Shown here one piece after another: positions 45,651-55,129 of a stretch of 64,000 bases of DNA. Origin of the DNA: Microbulbifer rhizosphaerae (GTDB lineage Bacteria; Pseudomonadota; Gammaproteobacteria; Pseudomonadales; Cellvibrionaceae); assembly GCF_014191725.1 (NCBI RefSeq), contig NZ_JACHWZ010000010.1:1-64000 (forward strand), read 5' to 3'. Both the position numbers and the translations under genes were made by a program. Below the pieces are notes generated by a model, which saw nothing but the letters and a program-made list of their open reading frames with translations, was not told where the DNA came from and did not search any database. Each line of letters opens with the position of its first letter. Positions within the stretch are counted from its first letter, which is position 1.

Positions 45651-46826
45651 TTATTGCCGAGCCAGTTGGGTGATGGGCTGAACCTCCATGCCATCCACCA
45701 CATTGGCTATCGCGGAAGTGACAATCCGCTCGCCCTCCGCCACACCGGAAGCGACGACCACCCGCTGTTCGGAAGTGGACAATACTTCCACGGTGCGGAT
45801 ATTTAACCGATTGTCCGGGCCTACCACGTATACCTCGTCGGCATTGCGCAGGGCGTCCCGCGGCAGTACCAGCGCCTTGTGCGCCTGCACCCCCTCCGCT
45901 TCGGCGGAGACGAAGAGCCCCACAGCGAGCGGCACCCCCTCGCTGGCACCTTTCCCGTAGGGGTCCTGCACTTCGGCCACGGCGTAAATCAGCCGTGTCT
46001 GTTCATCCACGGCCGCTTGGGTGCGCACGATGCGTCCCTGCCACTGGCGTCGCTCCCGGCCGACCTGGGCCGATAGCGTCACCTGCGGCCCCGGATTTCC
46101 GCCAGTGGCCACGAAGCCCATGGGCAGGTCCAGTTCCTGCAATTGCGAATCCGTCAGTGGCAGGCGCACTTCAACACGGTCGGTGGCGAACACGCGTCCC
46201 AATGGCGTGCTCTCCGTGACAAACTGACCCACCCCCACATCCCGACTGATGACGCGGCCCTGGAACGGCAGTTTGATCCGTGTGCGAGCCAAGTTCAGTT
46301 CCGCATCCGCAAGTGCCGCCCGGGCGGAGCGCATCCTGGCTTCCGCCTCGACCACCTGGGGCCGGTTTACCTGTAGTGGGGTGGGCTCCCGGTCGGGGTT
46401 GATGGATGCCCATTGCCGGCGTTTTACGGCGGCCGCCGCGCGGGCCTGCTGCAGCAATACTTCCGCTTCCGCCACATCGGCTTCCGCGCGGGCAAGGGCC
46501 AGGCGGTAGTCGGCATCTTCCAGTTGTATCAGTGTCTCGCCCGCCTCAAACCCCGCGCCTTCCGCAAAATTTTCCGCAATGGCGACAATCCTGCCAGCCA
46601 CCTGGGGAGTCAGGTCGATTTCAGTGTGGGGCCGCACTTCACCCTGGGTGGCGACTGCCAGATGCACGGTCTCCTCCCGGGCCTCGGAGTAGAGCAGCGA
46701 TACCAGGCGTTGCTCCTCCTCCTTTTTTTCCGGCGCCGGCTTAGCGGCAATCATTATCTGTACAGCGCCAAAACCCAGCGCCAGCACCAGAACGGGCGCG
46801 GCGGTTTTTAGATATTTTTTATACAT
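45651..46826 (-). CDS. RND efflux periplasmic adaptor
   Basis: A 391-aa membrane fusion protein. It has an N-terminal membrane or signal segment (about 8-27), the lipoyl half-motif TPQVAGRIVAIAENFAEGAGFEAGETLIQLEDADY, a short alpha-hairpin with ALARAEADVAEAEVLLQQARAAA, the returning half IKLPFQGRVISRDVGVGQFV, a beta-barrel domain, and the C-terminal proximal domain ending near VTSAIANVVDGMEVQPI. It is the partner of the RND pump encoded 12 nt downstream. ATG at 46826; no cysteine lipobox is present. Confidence 0.93.
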   Translation of the reverse strand: MYKKYLKTAAPVLVLALGFGAVQIMIAAKPAPEKKEEEQRLVSLLYSEAREETVHLAVATQGEVRPHTEIDLTPQVAGRIVAIAENFAEGAGFEAGETLIQLEDADYRLALARAEADVAEAEVLLQQARAAAAVKRRQWASINPDREPTPLQVNRPQVVEAEARMRSARAALADAELNLARTRIKLPFQGRVISRDVGVGQFVTESTPLGRVFATDRVEVRLPLTDSQLQELDLPMGFVATGGNPGPQVTLSAQVGRERRQWQGRIVRTQAAVDEQTRLIYAVAEVQDPYGKGASEGVPLAVGLFVSAEAEGVQAHKALVLPRDALRNADEVYVVGPDNRLNIRTVEVLSTSEQRVVVASGVAEGERIVTSAIANVVDGMEVQPITQLARQ

Positions 46827-47263
46827 TCGTCTCTTCCTGATTTACGAAAGTCGCCAGTAGCGGCCGCTGACATCGAGTGAGCCCGATAAGACCACGATAC
46901 TCCGCGTTGCACATGGACCGAAAGCCAAAAAGTCCGTTCAGCAGCAAGCCGCTTAGCGAACCGCTCAATTGACGCCTTGGGGCCGCGTTTGGATGCAGGC
47001 AATTCAGCAGAATTGACAGGCCTCACCGATAGAAGACTAATCCTCCGCCAACGCATTGAATTGCGCGCCCCATTGCAGTAAAAGCACAGAACGGGAAATA
47101 AAAATCCGCCAGCTCACCCATAACGAGTATGAGAGCTACGGAGGAAGGGTTGATGGACTGGCCCGCTGTACCGAGTGAAACCAGCCATCTTTAGCGTCGG
47201 TTGTTGTTTTCTCCGAATTGCCCATGCCATCGATCGCTTCCGTTTCCCCAACGGAAATCCAAC
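46827..47263. other. Divergent intergenic region, efflux adaptor / subtilase
   Basis: About 440 bp. An open frame on the minus strand (46808-47056) was considered but has no domain support. Several short palindromes are visible, but no convincing promoter, operator or regulator-binding site. The promoters of both flanking genes should lie here. Confidence 0.45.
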
Positions 47264-50200
47264 ATGGGACAATCCAAAATGAAAATAATCGCTGTATCCA
47301 CCCTGCTCGCGGGGCTGCTGCTGAGTGCCGGCAGCTTCGCCGAGCCCGGCAAGGCGTCCTTGACGCCGAAAGCCGAAAAGAGCCACAAGGTCTATATCGT
47401 CCAACTGGCGGATAAGCCGCTGGCGGCCTACGAGGGCAGCATCCCCGGTCTCGCTGCCACCAAGCCGTCGAAAAATCAAAAGATCAACCTGCAGAGCACC
47501 AATGTCCGAAACTATGCCGGCTTCCTCGCGTCGCGCCGCCAGCAAGCCATGGCCGCAGTGCCCGGCGCACGCAAGATCTATGACTACAAAGTAGCCTTCA
47601 ACGGCTTCGCTGCGCAGATGACCGCCAAGGAGGCGGAAGCCCTGCGTGCGCGCAAGGATGTGCTCGGTGTCTGGGAAGACCGGCTGCTCAAGCCGCACAC
47701 CAATTCCACCCCGGACTTTCTCGGCCTCACCGGCATCCACGGCCCCTGGCTTTGGGGAGTGACCGGCGAGGACGTGGTAATCGGTGTGATCGACAGCGGC
47801 ATCCACCCGGAGCACCCGAGTGTGGCAGATGTCCCTACTCGGAAAAGAGGCGATCGCGGCCGCAGGATTCCCTACGATGCAGCACCGGAAAGTTTTACCG
47901 GCACCGGCTGCGATTTCGGCAATACCGACGCCAATGGAGAAGACCAGCCCTTCGAGTGCAACAACAAACTGCTCAAGGCTCAGTCCTTTTCCGACGCCTT
48001 CCTGAACTCGAACACCCTGGCGGACTATGAATTCCTGTCCGCCCGCGACGCCGACGGCCACGGTACCCACACCGCCACCACTGCCGGCGGCAACTACGGC
48101 GTAGAGGCTGAGATCGACGGTGAGCCCGCGGGAACTGTCAGCGGTATGGCACCGCGCGCGCGCATCGCCGTGTACAAGGTGTGCTGGGACGCACCGGACC
48201 CGGACGACAGCGGCTGCTTCTCCTCCGACTCCATGGCCGCCATCGACCAGGCGGTAGCCGACGGCGTGGACGTGATCAACTTCTCCATCGGCGGCCCCAG
48301 CACCACTTTCAACGGCCCGGACGATATCGCCTTCCTGTTTGCCGCCGATGCCGGCGTCTTTGTCTCCGTATCCGCAGGCAATGAGGGCCCCGGGCCGGAA
48401 ACCATCGGCACCCCGTCCGGCGCGCCCTGGGTAACCTCAGTGGCTGCCGCCGAGGACGATGAGAGTTTCGGTACCGGCCTGCGGGTGGAGGCGCCGGCGG
48501 AAATTGCCGCCACCTATGAAGGCCTGGAAGGAAGTGGCCCCGTCTCCCTGGCCGATAGCGGAGCCATCTCTGCCGCGGTGGTGGCCGCGGAACCGCTGGA
48601 AGCCTGTACACCATTGGCCAACGGCGACGCCATGGCCGGGCAGATAGCGCTGGTGATTCGCGGTGGCTGTTCCTTCAGTACCAAGTACAACGAGGCTGCC
48701 GCCGCCGGTGCCCTGGCTATCGTCGTGTACAACGACGGCACCGCACCGGACCGCGTAGACCCGCTGGTGATGTCGGCATCGGACACCACTATCCCCGGCA
48801 TTATGATCCGTTATATGGATGGCGCACTGATCGCCGAAACCGCCGATACCGCCGGCACCCTGAGCCCGGAAATCCAGATAGCGCGGGCCGATCGTATCGC
48901 CGAGTTCTCCTCCCGCGGCGCCAACGCCGGCGCGCCGGATATCATCAAGCCGGATGTGACCGCCCCCGGCGTGGGCATCATCGCCGGCACCAGCCCGGTA
49001 CTGAGCGGTGGCAACCTGTTCGATTCAAAGAACGGCACCTCCATGTCCAGCCCCCACGTCGCGGGCATCATGGCGCTGCTGAAACAGGTCCACCCGGACT
49101 GGACCCCGGCCATGGCCAAGTCCGCGCTGATGACCACCGCGCGTACGGATCTGCGTAAGTCCTTCGGACCGGAAGCTGCCAATCCCTTTGATATGGGCGC
49201 CGGAATGGTGCAGGCGACTTCGGCGCTTTTCCCCGGGCTGGTGTACGACGCAGGCCTGGTGGACTACTTGGCCTTCCTGTGTGGCGCGGAAAATCAACCG
49301 GAGTTTGATTTTATCGACTGTGACAGCCTCGCATCGCAAGGCTATTCCTTCGATTCCAGTGATCTCAACCTGGCGTCTATCGGTGTCGGCGAGTTGATCG
49401 GCAGTCAGACCGTTACCCGCAAAGTGACCAACGTGGCACCGGGTACCGGCTGGTACTGGGCCTGGGTGGACGCGCCGGCGGGGGTGGATGTGCAGGTGAG
49501 CCCGCGGTTTATGCACCTCAGAGAAGGGGAAACCGCCAGCTACACCGTCACTTTCACTGCCACCGACAGTGCGATACTCGGAGATTGGGCCTTCGGTTCC
49601 CTGACCTGGAGTTCCCTCGCAGGCTTCCACTCAGTGCGCAGCCCCATCGCCGTGCGCCCGGTTCCCCTTGCGGCGCCGGTGGAGTTGACCGGCAGTGGTA
49701 TTGAAGGCTCTCTGAACTTCGACGTGCAGTTCGGCTACAACGGCGCCTATCAGGTGAATATCAATGGCCTCGCCGAAGGTGTGCCTTTCCCGGGCGCAGT
49801 GGAAGACGGTGGAGACAACCTGATCTTCTTCGATATCCCCGAGGGCACCAACCTGGCCCGAGTGGCTTTGTTCGATGAAGATGTGGGTGCTGGCGATGGT
49901 TCCGACGACCTTGACCTGCAGGTATTCGGCCCCGGACCCGATTTTCCGTTTGTAGGCAGCAGTGGAACCCCCACCTCGCAAGAGGAAGTCAATATTCCGG
50001 CACCTGCAGCCGGTCAGTACGCAGTATTCGTGATTGATTTTGCCAGCGCCGCAGGGCCGACTCCCTATACTCTGTTTAACTTCAACCTGACTGGCGACGC
50101 CGGTAATACCGTTATAACAGCGCCCGCTGCCGAAGTCGGCAATACCGGCAGTGTCGAAGTGGAATGGATGGGCCTGTCTCCAGGTACCCGTGCGCTGGGA

Positions 50201-50266
50201 ATACTCAGCCACGGCGATGGTGAACAGACTTTCGCAGAAACCGAGTTACTGATTAACACCCAGTAA
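47264..50266 (+). CDS. Secreted S8 subtilisin-like serine protease
   Basis: A 1000-aa secreted protease. Signal peptide to about residue 28 (MKIIAVSTLLAGLLLSAGSFA), inhibitor I9 propeptide (about 40-140, KVYIVQLADKPLAAY), then the S8 domain with the complete triad: Asp177 in VIGVIDSGIHPEHPS, His266 in DADGHGTHTATTAGG, Ser593 in NGTSMSSPHVAG. A PA domain is inserted before the serine block (about 430-540, IALVIRGGCSFSTKYNEA). C-terminal to it come an Fn3-like domain (about 720-820) and a pre-peptidase C-terminal type domain. The start could also be ATG at 47279; I took 47264 for its upstream CGGAAA. A strong terminator follows. It is probably a degradative exoenzyme. Confidence 0.93.
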   Translation: MGQSKMKIIAVSTLLAGLLLSAGSFAEPGKASLTPKAEKSHKVYIVQLADKPLAAYEGSIPGLAATKPSKNQKINLQSTNVRNYAGFLASRRQQAMAAVPGARKIYDYKVAFNGFAAQMTAKEAEALRARKDVLGVWEDRLLKPHTNSTPDFLGLTGIHGPWLWGVTGEDVVIGVIDSGIHPEHPSVADVPTRKRGDRGRRIPYDAAPESFTGTGCDFGNTDANGEDQPFECNNKLLKAQSFSDAFLNSNTLADYEFLSARDADGHGTHTATTAGGNYGVEAEIDGEPAGTVSGMAPRARIAVYKVCWDAPDPDDSGCFSSDSMAAIDQAVADGVDVINFSIGGPSTTFNGPDDIAFLFAADAGVFVSVSAGNEGPGPETIGTPSGAPWVTSVAAAEDDESFGTGLRVEAPAEIAATYEGLEGSGPVSLADSGAISAAVVAAEPLEACTPLANGDAMAGQIALVIRGGCSFSTKYNEAAAAGALAIVVYNDGTAPDRVDPLVMSASDTTIPGIMIRYMDGALIAETADTAGTLSPEIQIARADRIAEFSSRGANAGAPDIIKPDVTAPGVGIIAGTSPVLSGGNLFDSKNGTSMSSPHVAGIMALLKQVHPDWTPAMAKSALMTTARTDLRKSFGPEAANPFDMGAGMVQATSALFPGLVYDAGLVDYLAFLCGAENQPEFDFIDCDSLASQGYSFDSSDLNLASIGVGELIGSQTVTRKVTNVAPGTGWYWAWVDAPAGVDVQVSPRFMHLREGETASYTVTFTATDSAILGDWAFGSLTWSSLAGFHSVRSPIAVRPVPLAAPVELTGSGIEGSLNFDVQFGYNGAYQVNINGLAEGVPFPGAVEDGGDNLIFFDIPEGTNLARVALFDEDVGAGDGSDDLDLQVFGPGPDFPFVGSSGTPTSQEEVNIPAPAAGQYAVFVIDFASAAGPTPYTLFNFNLTGDAGNTVITAPAAEVGNTGSVEVEWMGLSPGTRALGILSHGDGEQTFAETELLINTQ

Positions 50267-50275
50267 TTCCACAAC

Positions 50276-50310
50276 GAAAAATCCCCTCTGGTCGCAGAGG
50301 GGATTTTTTT
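50276..50310 (+). terminator. Rho-independent terminator after the subtilase gene
   Basis: AAAAATCCCCTCTG, loop GTCG, then CAGAGGGGATTTTTTT: a perfect GC-rich stem followed by seven T, 9 nt after the stop codon. Confidence 0.9.
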
Positions 50311-50340
50311 GTAGGCAATACGAATCACTTTTTAATCTCA

Positions 50341-50360
50341 GGAGCCTGCTTGCAGGCGAA
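50341..50360. repeat. REP-like half element
   Basis: GGAGCCTGCTTGCAGGCGAA matches the inner palindrome of the 6546-6665 element and the GTGGGAGCC family. It is a single copy without an inverted partner. Confidence 0.5.
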
Positions 50361-50462
50361 TATCAAGCGGTTAATTCAGAGCTCGGTACAAACGGGGCGT
50401 CGCTTCACCGCGGTCGCTGCAAAGATCTCGGAGAGGAAGATTGCATGAAGAGAGCACCTGTT

Positions 50463-51746
50463 CTATCCCTGATAGCAGTTGCTGGCAGTTCGATTCTGAA
50501 TAAACGCCCGGGCAATTTCCAGTGACACGCTGCCGAAGTCCCAGAACACATCCGTCTTGCGGTTGATATTGACCGCCACCGCCATCCGATAGTCCGGCAG
50601 CAGCATCAGATAACTTTGTCCACCGCGGGATACACCGCCGTGGTTGGCATAGCGAACCGTGCCAGCTTCCAACACTTCCATTTCGTGAATACGCCAGCCC
50701 AACGCGTAGTTCTGTGAATTGACACTGCCATCCGGCAACCGCTGTGGGGTCCAGAAGGTCTCCCTGGTTTTCGCGGAGAGGTATTCGTCGTCCAGATAGC
50801 GCATACCCAGCTTAACCAAATCGGACGAAGTCGAAGCGAAGCCACCGCCCGGCAACCGATGGCTGAGGTCTACCCGGCGCCACTCGCGCACGCGGTGCTC
50901 CGCACCGGGTTTGTCGTTACTTTTGTAGGGAGTGGCGATATGGTTTTTGTAGTCCCCTCCCAGGGGGGCTGGAATGGTGGCACTCATTCCACTGGGCACA
51001 AACACCTCCTTCTGCATCAGCTCGAGATAGGGTCTTTGTGCCACGCTCGCCATCACCGCACCGAGCAGCACAGTGTGAAAACTGGTGTAGTGGAAGCGGG
51101 TCCCCGGCTGGTACAAAAGCGGACTGCCATCAAAAACATCCAGCGCTTCCACCATACTGTCGTAGTGATCCCGCAGTGCCAGAGTGTGGTAGAGCCCCAT
51201 CCAATCGCGATTCTCTTTGTAATCCGGCAGGCCAGCCATATGCGAGGCCAGCTGACGCGGCGTAATATCCGCCCACTGCGGGTTCGGCAGCGGATTCAGG
51301 TAGTTGGAAATAGGTGCGTCGAGATCAATGCGCCCGGTCTCCACCAGCCGCGCCAGTCCGGTCCCGGTGAGCGCCTTTGACGTACTGCCGATTCGAAAGC
51401 GGGTTTTCGGCGTCGCCGGCGTTCCCGATTCGATATCGGACCAGCCTGCGGCACCCGCCCACAACAGTTTGCCACAGGCGGAGACAGCGGCGGAGATTGC
51501 CGGAGACGCGATCTTTTCGCGGTGTTTTTCGATAACATCCAGTGACAGGGTTCCGGCAACCGCGTAGGCTGGATCGTAGAGTTCCTGAACCGAGGGATTG
51601 TCCCGCGGCAACTCCAGCCATCCGAACGGCGACAGCGGCAGCGATCCCTTGTTATAAGCGAAGAACTGGTAAGCGGGCCACAGAAGCCAGCCTAAAAATA
51701 TCGCCAGAGACACAGTTACCAGCAGAATCCTGTTTCTTTTTATCAC
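50463..51746 (-). CDS. Serine beta-lactamase-like hydrolase (class C/esterase family)
   Basis: A 427-aa protein of the S12/class C beta-lactamase-related family, which includes esterases, D-aminopeptidases and PBP4-like proteins. An N-terminal membrane anchor or uncleaved signal (about 8-24) precedes the catalytic block FRIGSTSKALTGTGLARLVETG (SxxK motif with Ser and Lys), HYTSFHTVLLGAVM (the YxN-equivalent, here Tyr-Thr-Ser) and ANHGGVSRGGQSYL (HxG-type third motif). GTG at 51746 with AAAAGGA upstream. Resistance to beta-lactams should not be assumed; most such chromosomal homologues are peptidases or esterases. It stands alone, not next to the blaI operator. Confidence 0.85.
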   Translation of the reverse strand: MIKRNRILLVTVSLAIFLGWLLWPAYQFFAYNKGSLPLSPFGWLELPRDNPSVQELYDPAYAVAGTLSLDVIEKHREKIASPAISAAVSACGKLLWAGAAGWSDIESGTPATPKTRFRIGSTSKALTGTGLARLVETGRIDLDAPISNYLNPLPNPQWADITPRQLASHMAGLPDYKENRDWMGLYHTLALRDHYDSMVEALDVFDGSPLLYQPGTRFHYTSFHTVLLGAVMASVAQRPYLELMQKEVFVPSGMSATIPAPLGGDYKNHIATPYKSNDKPGAEHRVREWRRVDLSHRLPGGGFASTSSDLVKLGMRYLDDEYLSAKTRETFWTPQRLPDGSVNSQNYALGWRIHEMEVLEAGTVRYANHGGVSRGGQSYLMLLPDYRMAVAVNINRKTDVFWDFGSVSLEIARAFIQNRTASNCYQG

Positions 51747-51792
51747 GACAATTTCCTTTTAATTTTTACGGCTCTGAATAAGTAGCCTTTCG

Positions 51793-51866
51793 TCATTCCG
51801 GCGAAGGCCGGAATCCAGTAGCCCCAATGAGTCCCAGGAGCTGGTTCCCGGCCTTCGCCGGGATGA
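51793..51866. repeat. Dispersed inverted repeat of the GTCATTCCGGCGAAGGC type
   Basis: GTCATTCCGGCGAAGGCCGG near 51793 and its inverted counterpart CCGGCCTTCGCCGGGATGAC near 51847 flank about 35 bases. This pattern (GTCATTCC..GGAATCCAG) is a widespread proteobacterial intergenic repeat. It lies upstream of the beta-lactamase-like gene. Confidence 0.75.
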
Positions 51867-52015
51867 CGGCTTGTTCAGGCCTTCCCAAATTCTCCACCGG
51901 GAAGTTTTGTTCTCACCCATACTCCCCTCTGAATGCGTGTGCATATGCCGGCAGTATCAAACGGTTTCTTCATTGTTCCGGGATTTTCCTGCCGCTGCCG
52001 ACCGATTTTCACTCA

Positions 52016-52741
52016 TTAATCGGTGCGAGCGGGAAGCTTGACTGTCTGATCCAGTCCTTCGGCACTGGAGATAACTACTCTTTCTACCCTGTCCTCCATT
52101 TCCTTTAACGCCGCCAGGGCCAAGTGGCTGCCGTAGGATGTGCCCCACAGTACGATTTTCTTTGCGCCGAGGTGTCGGCGCAGGGCGTCCAGGTCGCGGG
52201 TATTTTCGACGGTATTGTAGCCGGCGAGATCAACGCCGCTTTCCCGCCAGAAGGCCAGGCACTCCCGCAGTGCGTCGCGGTGATATTCGATATAGCGGCG
52301 GTCGGACAAAGGAATTGTGGGTGGGATGACCTGCCTGGACCGGCATTCCGGCAGAACATCGGAAGCGCCTGTGCCCCGCTGGTCCAGAGCGATAACATCG
52401 CCATACTCGCGCAGGGGCCATAAACATGTCGAAGCGGTAGTTGACCGCCATAATCCCCGAGCCACCGGGGCCGCCGGCCAGATAGACAATTGGCGGCCCG
52501 GGTTGCTCGCCGGTTGCGGGGAATCGGACATATTTGATAGGTATCAGGCGACTGTGTTTGTTGTGCCGGTTTTCCGGCACTTCAAGGGAACTCGGTAGCC
52601 ATCTACTTCCTGTTTGCTCCAGGTTTCAAACGTAAATTTCTCTTCGCCTTTGAGCGGTGCGGAAAGCGCCGGCGAGTGCCCGCACAGAGAGACGACAAAT
52701 GCGGAAACATAGGAGGACAATCGGGTCTTTATTGTTTGCAT
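52016..52741 (-). pseudogene. Alpha/beta-hydrolase (proline iminopeptidase-like), frameshifted and truncated
   Basis: Three overlapping minus-strand frames together encode the front half of a secreted alpha/beta-hydrolase: a signal peptide and KGEEKFTFETWSKQEVDGYRVPL in the first frame (to about 52570), IVYLAGGPGGSGI in the second (to about 52430) and VIALDQRGTGASDVLPEC plus the nucleophile elbow VLWGTSYGSHLALAAL in the third. At least two frameshifts are needed to join them. The protein then ends at residue equivalents just after the elbow, whereas the family (TAP-like) continues for about 250 residues with Asp and His. It is therefore a decayed gene. It lies 87 nt downstream of the M56-ankyrin gene and was probably once its operon partner. 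Confidence 0.85.
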
Positions 52742-52827
52742 TTTTGATTGCGTCTCTGGTTAGTTTAGTGGGCGTTCCTTGCCGAAAAAACGATGAGCTA
52801 TGCGCCTGTTTTTCCCCTGGATGACTT

Positions 52828-54570
52828 TTATTTTGTCGCGCCCATCGCAACTAAATACTCACGTACCTGTGCATTGCGCGCCCTGTTGAGCGGCGTTCTG
52901 AATTCATTGTCGTTGGCCATAACGCCCAGGTTTACGTCGGCTCCGCTCTCCACCAGGAACCTGACCATTTTCAGATGGCCGTGATGGGAGGCGTTGATCA
53001 GAGGCGTTTCATCGGTCGGAACCACACCATTGATGTCCGCGCCCTTCTCATAGAGACGCTTGGCAATTTCCAGGTTGCCGGTCATGGCTGCGGCAATCAT
53101 CGGGCTGCCGTCCCGCTCTGCGGCCTGATTGACATCGGCACCCCATTCGATCAGCTGCTCCGCCAGGGCGTCGTGACCGGATCGAATGGCGGCAATCAGC
53201 GGGGTGCCGTCTCTCGGTACTACTGCGTCCAGGTCGGCGCCCCGTTGGTGGAACAGTTTGGCCAGTTGCATGCGGTTGTGCCATGCGGCTGCGATCATCG
53301 GGTTGCCATCACCTGCGGACGATAAATTCACGTCCGCGCCGACGTCGATCAGCAGCTCCGCAATCTCGCGTCTGTTATGGCGGACCGCTTCTATCAGGGC
53401 TGTACCCTCCCCCGGCACCGGCGTATTGATATCGAGGCCGCTGTTCAGCATTTCCGTCAGCGCCTGCAGGTCGTTTCTGCGGATGACTTCCATCAGCCGC
53501 TCGCCCTCGGCACGCGACAGAGCTTCACCCTTAATGGAAATCAGGTCGATCCGGGGCGCATACTCGCGTGCGGCGCCCAGGCTGGCGATGGCAAATACGG
53601 CGCAAGCAGTCGCGGTGGTCAGAAGCTTCGGTGTTTTTGCGGTTTTAAGCGTTAGCACGGCGTTTATCCTCTCATTCAGGTCCTTCTTCTTACTGAAAAG
53701 CCCCATGGCCACCAGGTTCTGTCGCCGGGTGATCATCAGCTCGGCACAGTCGAGCAGGGATTGCGCATACCGCTTGCCGCTCTCCAATGCGCGCGCCGCC
53801 CGCATATCACAGGCCAGCTCCCTGGAAATATGGATCTTTCGATTGATCAGTCGCATCACCGGGCTCCACCAGAAGACGATGGCAGCCAACTCCTGCAAGG
53901 TGCCCACCCAGAGATCCCGCCGCTGGATATGGGCCCACTCGTGCAGGATGATGGGCGCCAGCCGCTCGGTATCGAATCGCTCGACAAAATTTTTGGGCAG
54001 CAGGATTACCGGCTCTAATAAGCCTGCAGCCATCGGCGCCCTGGCGCTCGCAGATACGAGCAGCGGGCAGGGGACCAGAGGTTTCCCGCAATCTCTGTAA
54101 GGCACCGCGGATCTGATTAACCGGCGCGTGCGGCGGATCGATCGCACAACACCGACCAAACGCCAGGCGCTGCCCAGCAGCCAGATCAGCAGGAAAGTGT
54201 ACAGACCAGTGCTCGCCTCACTCACCCAAAGCGCGGGAAGCTGCCACTGGAATTTATCGCCAGCGGCAGAGGCGCGCGGCGCAGTTTCGGGGGGCGCGGC
54301 ACTGACGTTGTCCACCGGTAGCGCCTGCACCGCCATGTTTGTCCACACAGCCTTTGCGGCGCGCTCGGCCGCCGTCGGCTCCGCGCTCAATACCAGCGAC
54401 GCAAAGGGAACCAACAGGCAGATGGCGAAGGCGGTGGTCCAAAGCCAGCTCTGCAGTTCCGCGCTCGGTCGCAACACCCGGGTGGCGGCGGCCAGCAGCA
54501 GTATCAGGCTGCTCCCGACCAGAAGGTGGTGCAGGGTAAAGGTTGTGAACAGTGTCAGTTCAAAAAGCAT
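52828..54570 (-). CDS. M56 (BlaR1-like) membrane peptidase fused to ankyrin repeats
   Basis: A 580-aa protein. Residues 1-330 form a BlaR1/MecR1-type M56 zinc metallopeptidase: membrane segments at about 15-32, 43-62 and 120-142, then the active site LAPIILHEWAHIQRRDLWVG (His210, Glu211, His214) and a further membrane segment around TACAVFAIASLG. Instead of the extracellular penicillin-binding domain of BlaR1, residues 355-580 hold about six ankyrin repeats (for example GTALIEAVRHNRREIAELLIDVGADVN, GTPLIAAIRSGHDALAEQLIEWGADVN). By analogy the peptidase cuts the BlaI-type repressor encoded 15 nt upstream when the sensor part is triggered. The ankyrin domain suggests a protein signal. ATG at 54570. 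Confidence 0.88.
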   Translation of the reverse strand: MLFELTLFTTFTLHHLLVGSSLILLLAAATRVLRPSAELQSWLWTTAFAICLLVPFASLVLSAEPTAAERAAKAVWTNMAVQALPVDNVSAAPPETAPRASAAGDKFQWQLPALWVSEASTGLYTFLLIWLLGSAWRLVGVVRSIRRTRRLIRSAVPYRDCGKPLVPCPLLVSASARAPMAAGLLEPVILLPKNFVERFDTERLAPIILHEWAHIQRRDLWVGTLQELAAIVFWWSPVMRLINRKIHISRELACDMRAARALESGKRYAQSLLDCAELMITRRQNLVAMGLFSKKKDLNERINAVLTLKTAKTPKLLTTATACAVFAIASLGAAREYAPRIDLISIKGEALSRAEGERLMEVIRRNDLQALTEMLNSGLDINTPVPGEGTALIEAVRHNRREIAELLIDVGADVNLSSAGDGNPMIAAAWHNRMQLAKLFHQRGADLDAVVPRDGTPLIAAIRSGHDALAEQLIEWGADVNQAAERDGSPMIAAAMTGNLEIAKRLYEKGADINGVVPTDETPLINASHHGHLKMVRFLVESGADVNLGVMANDNEFRTPLNRARNAQVREYLVAMGATK

Positions 54571-54585
54571 GGAGTTGCCCGCCGT

Positions 54586-54963
54586 TCAGTCCGTTTCGTC
54601 GATTTTCCTCTGCAGGGCCTCGAGATCCTTCAGGTCGATATCCGTTTCCCGGATCAGGTGCTGTGCCAGCAGTTCGGGCGAACTGCCGAAGAAGCGGTTC
54701 AGCAGGCTTTTCAGCGCGCTCTGGCGGGCCTCGGTGCGGCTTATTCGGGCGCGGTAGATAAAGGCGCGCCCCTCTTTGCGGTAATCGGCATAGCCTTTCT
54801 CCGCCAGAATTTTGCACATGGTCTGTACGGTGGTGTAAGCGGCAGGCTTGTCCGCCGGAAGTGCCTGGGCGATATCCTTTACGGAGGATTCGCCCCGCTC
54901 CCACAGTATTTCCATAATGCCCTGCTCACCGTCGGTGAGCTGATCGGATTTTTTTCTGGCCAT
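54586..54963 (-). CDS. BlaI/MecI/CopY-family repressor
   Basis: A 125-aa winged-helix repressor: LTDGEQGIMEILWERGESSVKDIAQALPADKPAAYTTVQTMCKILAEKGYADYRKEGRAFIYRA covers the DNA-binding domain, and the C-terminal helices (about 80-120) dimerise. In the Bla/Mec systems the site cut by the M56 peptidase lies between these parts. I chose ATG 54963 rather than a start 20 codons upstream because the family begins with a short tail before LT..E..IM. Two palindromic operators lie directly upstream. Its stop is 15 nt before the M56-ankyrin gene. Confidence 0.93.
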   Translation of the reverse strand: MARKKSDQLTDGEQGIMEILWERGESSVKDIAQALPADKPAAYTTVQTMCKILAEKGYADYRKEGRAFIYRARISRTEARQSALKSLLNRFFGSSPELLAQHLIRETDIDLKDLEALQRKIDETD

Positions 54964-54973
54964 AAAGCAATCT

Positions 54974-55037
54974 ACTAATTCATTAGTTTTTTCAACTTTA
55001 GAAGCGTGACCCCCAGCTGTCAACTAATTAATTAGTT
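54974..55037. promoter_or_regulatory. Two palindromic BlaI-type operators
   Basis: ACTAATTCATTAGT (54974-54987) and the perfect palindrome AACTAATTAATTAGTT (55022-55037) lie 11 and 59 nt before the blaI start, 35 bp apart. Their sequence resembles known Bla/Mec dyads of the ACTA...TAGT type, so autoregulation is likely. Confidence 0.8.
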
Positions 55038-55129
55038 TTTTAGAGAATACAGCCCGCCCAAGTTAACTGGGGATAAGATCGGTGAGTGATTTGCCGTATG
55101 CTAACGCAGAAATCTTCAGGTGCCGGCTA

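Noticed and set aside
46808-47056. 82-codon minus-strand frame upstream of the RND adaptor
   Set aside because: Ends inside the adaptor gene, has no domain and no ribosome-binding site; treated as non-coding.
50445-50525. 26-codon frame MKRAPVLSLIAVAGSS... with a good GAGAGGA box
   Set aside because: Looks like the start of a signal peptide but stops after 26 codons and overlaps the beta-lactamase-like gene; probably a remnant or chance.
50463-51746. Calling the S12 family protein an antibiotic-resistance beta-lactamase
   Set aside because: The second motif is not the YxN of class C enzymes and the family is mostly esterases and peptidases; resistance is not supported.
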